A stretch of 64,000 bases of DNA, taken from an uncultured Paracoccaceae bacterium (GTDB lineage Bacteria > Pseudomonadota > Alphaproteobacteria > Rhodobacterales > Rhodobacteraceae). Shown here in pieces: positions 61,562 to 64,000 of this stretch. The stretch is from the NCBI GenBank assembly GCA_937916485.1, contig CALFSV010000342.1, positions 1 through 64,000 on the forward strand. The letters are read 5' to 3'. Numbering within the stretch: the stretch's first letter is position 1; each line of letters opens with the position of its first letter. The translations under genes and the position numbers were made by a program. A model generated the notes under the pieces. It was not told the origin of the DNA and did no database searches. It saw only the letters and a program-made list of their open reading frames with translations.

Positions 61562-62574
61562 GTTGTCTGCGTCACCTTGGACAAGGCCTTGGGGCTGTCG
61601 GGGTCATGCCCCAGTGCCAAGGCGGTGGCAAGGATGACGGGATAGACCAGCGCCAGCAGGTAGGCGGCAGCAGCGGCCGGGGTCAACGGACCGACGCCAA
61701 GGTCCGACGGGCTGATCCGCCAGACATCGCATCCCGTCGCCTTCAGCCGTGCTTCGGCCTGGTCAAGGCTGTCGCGGGCAATTTCGGCCCCCGTATCAAG
61801 GATCAGGACCATCATCGGGTTCGTGGCAAGCTGCAGGGGGCCGTGGATGACCTCAGACGCGCTGTATGCCTCGGCATGCAGGGCGCAGCATTCCTTGAGC
61901 TTGAGGGCGGTTTCCTGCGCGGCGCCATAGCCGGTGTCCCGCCCGATCACGTAGACATGGTTGGCGCGCAAAAGGGCGGCGCGGATTTGGTCTGCCTTGG
62001 GGTGAGCCGACGGTGCCGCCGTCAGCGCGGCGACAGAGGCCCGCGTGCGCGCGGCATAGGCCGGGACAAGCGCCGACATCAGCGCCATGCCCGCCGCGAC
62101 CGACCCGATGACCGACTTGGTGGCTGGGACGGCCAGCTCTGGCCCTGCACCAATGGGGATTGTCACCTGCGCGGCCCCCTCGACCGGCGAGGCAGGCGTG
62201 TTGGTGATCGCCAGCACCGCCGCCCCTGCCAACCGGGCGCCTTTGGCCGAGCGGACAAGGTCCTCGCTTGCCCCGGATTGCGAGACGACAAGGGCTGCAG
62301 CCCTGTCAAGCTTGACCCCCGCGCCAATGGAAAAGACCGATGGGGGGAGGGAGGTGACCGGCAGGCCCAGCTCGCGCATCAACTCATAGCTCAGGATATT
62401 GGCCGCCGCGTCCGAGGACCCGCGGGCAATTGTATAGATCGCATTGATCCCCGACAGGTCCAGCGGCGTGAGCGCCGCGCTGATGTCTTTTGCGGCGGTG
62501 GTGCAAAACACGCCGAGCGCCTCTGCGCTTTCGCTTGCCATCAGGTGGCCGGGGCGCTTGGTGGTGGTCAACAT
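61558..62574 (-). CDS. SIS-domain glucosamine-6-phosphate deaminase-like protein (NagB-II type)
   Basis: 338 residues, related to the isomerase half of GlmS: ARGSSDAAANILSYELMRELG near 50 (glycine/serine-rich sugar-phosphate loop), VVSQSGASEDLVRSAKGAR near 96, VPATKSVIGSVAAG, IGRDTGYGAAQETALKLKE near 215 and the AEAYSASEVIHGPLQL segment near 240. Likely a second amino-sugar phosphate deaminase. Overlaps agaS by 4 bp and the Gfo/Idh gene by 7 bp. Confidence 0.85.
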   Translation of the reverse strand: MLTTTKRPGHLMASESAEALGVFCTTAAKDISAALTPLDLSGINAIYTIARGSSDAAANILSYELMRELGLPVTSLPPSVFSIGAGVKLDRAAALVVSQSGASEDLVRSAKGARLAGAAVLAITNTPASPVEGAAQVTIPIGAGPELAVPATKSVIGSVAAGMALMSALVPAYAARTRASVAALTAAPSAHPKADQIRAALLRANHVYVIGRDTGYGAAQETALKLKECCALHAEAYSASEVIHGPLQLATNPMMVLILDTGAEIARDSLDQAEARLKATGCDVWRISPSDLGVGPLTPAAAAAYLLALVYPVILATALALGHDPDSPKALSKVTQTT

Positions 62575-63707
62575 CCCCGAAGCCCAAATCTGTCGAATTC
62601 GGCCCAGGTGGCCCGAAGGTCAACCATGCCGCCGTTTATCCGCGCCTCGTCCAGCGCCATCGCGACAAGCCCGGCTTCGAGCGCATCGACAACACCAACT
62701 GGCAGGCTGTCGGTCTCGCCCCGCAGGAAGGCCGCGATATCGGCGACCATCATGTGATCGGCCCCGTAGTGGGCGGACATCCGGGCCGGCTCGCCCTTGG
62801 TATAATCGTGATCGGCCAGGATCGTTCCGTCCCGCGCCGTTGCCTTGAGATACCCGTGGACAAAATCGCCCTCTGCCATCCCCTTGGCCCCCATGATGCA
62901 AAACCGGCGGTGTTCGTCGGGCACATTGAGGTTTGTGTGAAACGCGAGGCTTGCCCCGGTTTCATAGTGCAGGATCGCGGTCTGGTAATCGATGATGTCG
63001 CCGTCCGAATGGAACGGATCGTCCACGCTTTCCCAGACTGAGGGCTTGCGATGCATGATCTCCATCTCGGTGTTCGAGGTGGGGGCATGTTCAGGGACAA
63101 AGCTCTTGCGTCCCCCAAAGCTTGCGACCCGGTCAGGGCGTGAGCCTGTGACCATGTTGTAGACATCCAGATCATGGCAGCACTTTTCCAACATGAAGCC
63201 ACCGCTCCACCGTACCATCCGGCGCCAGTCACGCATGAAGAAGGCACCGTGATAGGGGCCGATATGTTCGTTCGCCTCAAGCGACACGATGGGGCCAAGG
63301 GCGCCAAGAACCGCCCGCAGGTCGACCATGTGCTGCGAATAGCGTAGGACAAGGCCGACCATCACCTGATTGGTGCCATGTTCGGCCAGAAGGGCGGCCA
63401 GTTCCATCGTCTCTTCGCGGGTCACCACGACCGGCTTCTCGGTAAAGATGCGGACGCCTGCGGCAAGACCGGCCTTGATATGGTCAAGGTGGAACGCATT
63501 CGGCGAGCCGACGAAGAAAAGGTCGGGCTTGGTCTTTTCCAACATCTCCTCGACCCCGTCATAGTGGGGAACATCCTCCCCGATCCGGGCAAGATGGGTG
63601 GGTTGGGGGTCAAAGTAGCCCACGAATTCGATCTCGGGCATCGCCTCTTTCAGCAAGGACAGGACATGCCCGGCGCGCAGGCCAATACCGGCGGTGACAA
63701 CCTTCAT
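62568..63707 (-). CDS. Gfo/Idh/MocA-family sugar oxidoreductase
   Basis: 379 residues from the ATG at 63707 (MKVVTAGIGLRAGHVLSLL). Rossmann fold GIGLRAGHV, FTEKPVVVTREETM near 88-100 with the EKP motif, and an active-site segment GGFMLEKCCHDLDVYNMVTG near 180 with catalytic Lys-His-Asp. Probably oxidises or epimerises a sugar in the amino-sugar route. One base separates it from the upstream ABC gene. Confidence 0.9.
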   Translation of the reverse strand: MKVVTAGIGLRAGHVLSLLKEAMPEIEFVGYFDPQPTHLARIGEDVPHYDGVEEMLEKTKPDLFFVGSPNAFHLDHIKAGLAAGVRIFTEKPVVVTREETMELAALLAEHGTNQVMVGLVLRYSQHMVDLRAVLGALGPIVSLEANEHIGPYHGAFFMRDWRRMVRWSGGFMLEKCCHDLDVYNMVTGSRPDRVASFGGRKSFVPEHAPTSNTEMEIMHRKPSVWESVDDPFHSDGDIIDYQTAILHYETGASLAFHTNLNVPDEHRRFCIMGAKGMAEGDFVHGYLKATARDGTILADHDYTKGEPARMSAHYGADHMMVADIAAFLRGETDSLPVGVVDALEAGLVAMALDEARINGGMVDLRATWAEFDRFGLRGC

Positions 63708-63708
63708 C

Positions 63709-64000
63709 TCAGGCCACCAGTCCGGGGGCGGCCTGACGGCGTAGGACCCGGCCATTGGCGTCAAACACATGGCAGGCGGCAGGATCGACGGTCAGGTGGA
63801 CGGTTTCGCCCTCTCTCACCGGGGCATTGCCTGACAGCGAGGCCCGGAAAGCGGTGCCGTCGCCGATTGAGCCATAGGTGATCGAGGCCCCGCCCAACCG
63901 TTCGAGGACGCGGATGGACACCTCAAGGCCCTCTGTGCCCAGATCAACATCCTCGGGGCGGATGCCAACCTCGACCTTGCTGCCGACATGGGCGGTGGTC
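63709..64000 (-). CDS. Sugar ABC transporter ATP-binding protein, C-terminal part (cut by window end)
   Basis: About 96 residues before the stop are visible; the gene continues past the window. The segment VEVGIRPEDVDLG and GETVHLTVDPAACHVFD are the regulatory (TOBE) part of MalK/UgpC/MsmX-type ATPases. It should energise import of the sugar that the downstream operon breaks down. Confidence 0.85.
   Translation of the reverse strand, partial: TTAHVGSKVEVGIRPEDVDLGTEGLEVSIRVLERLGGASITYGSIGDGTAFRASLSGNAPVREGETVHLTVDPAACHVFDANGRVLRRQAAPGLVA

Overview
This is a high-GC window with dense, overlapping operons from an alphaproteobacterium, most likely a member of the Rhodobacteraceae (Rhodobacterales). 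I infer this from protein family content and gene order: a urease operon carrying a DUF3995 membrane gene between ureF and ureG, the MerR/acyl-CoA dehydrogenase/thiolase/FadB beta-oxidation cluster, divergent putR-putA, and two kinds of short intergenic repeat (GTAAGGTGGGT palindromes and GAGTATTTGG-type elements). The genus cannot be fixed from sequence alone. I see no phage, insertion sequence or CRISPR array.

Layout. 1-6.8 kb: urease operon ureD(partial)-A-B-C-(two small unknowns)-E-F-DUF3995-G. 6.8-11.1 kb: an isolated phnM-like gene behind glpD, divergent glpR, and aroQ. 11.3-13.8 kb: a frameshifted methyltransferase, tRNA-Leu(UAA), a TPR protein and the putA regulator. 13.8-21.1 kb: putA, a rhomboid protease, a VOC protein with an apparent CTG start, an acyl-CoA ligase and a sulfotransferase. 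21.1-29.2 kb (minus strand): beta-oxidation operon with two MerR regulators. 29.4-38.9 kb: mixed housekeeping genes (two hotdog thioesterases, MATE exporter, pyrD, DUF952, 5'-nucleotidase, SRAP, methyltransferase, transglutaminase, VOC, GST).

39-47.7 kb is the most coherent specialised system: a GMC oxidoreductase followed by what I read as a complete D-apiose/D-apionate pathway. It contains a Gfo/Idh dehydrogenase (ApsD-like), a lactonase-like protein (ApnL-like), an oxidoisomerase (ApnO-like), a DUF1537 kinase (OiaK-like) and a RuBisCO-like protein (OiaX-like). A divergent FadR-type GntR repressor sits in the middle. The predicted end products are 3-phosphoglycerate and glycolate.

48-64 kb holds two converging transcription units. 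On the plus strand is a dipeptide-type ABC transporter (dppA-B-C-D-F) with an M24 peptidase-fold enzyme inserted between dppA and dppB. On the minus strand is a tightly overlapping ten-gene run: sugar ABC ATPase (cut by the window end), Gfo/Idh dehydrogenase, two SIS isomerase/deaminases, ROK kinase, NagA, CutC, a PLP-dependent diaminopropionate ammonia-lyase-like enzyme, a second M24 enzyme and an Asp/Glu-racemase-fold protein (EutA/maleate-isomerase-like). The joining of amino-sugar catabolism to a PLP-lyase/M24/racemase module, facing a peptide importer with its own M24 enzyme, does not match any pathway I know and is the best candidate here for an undescribed catabolic system.
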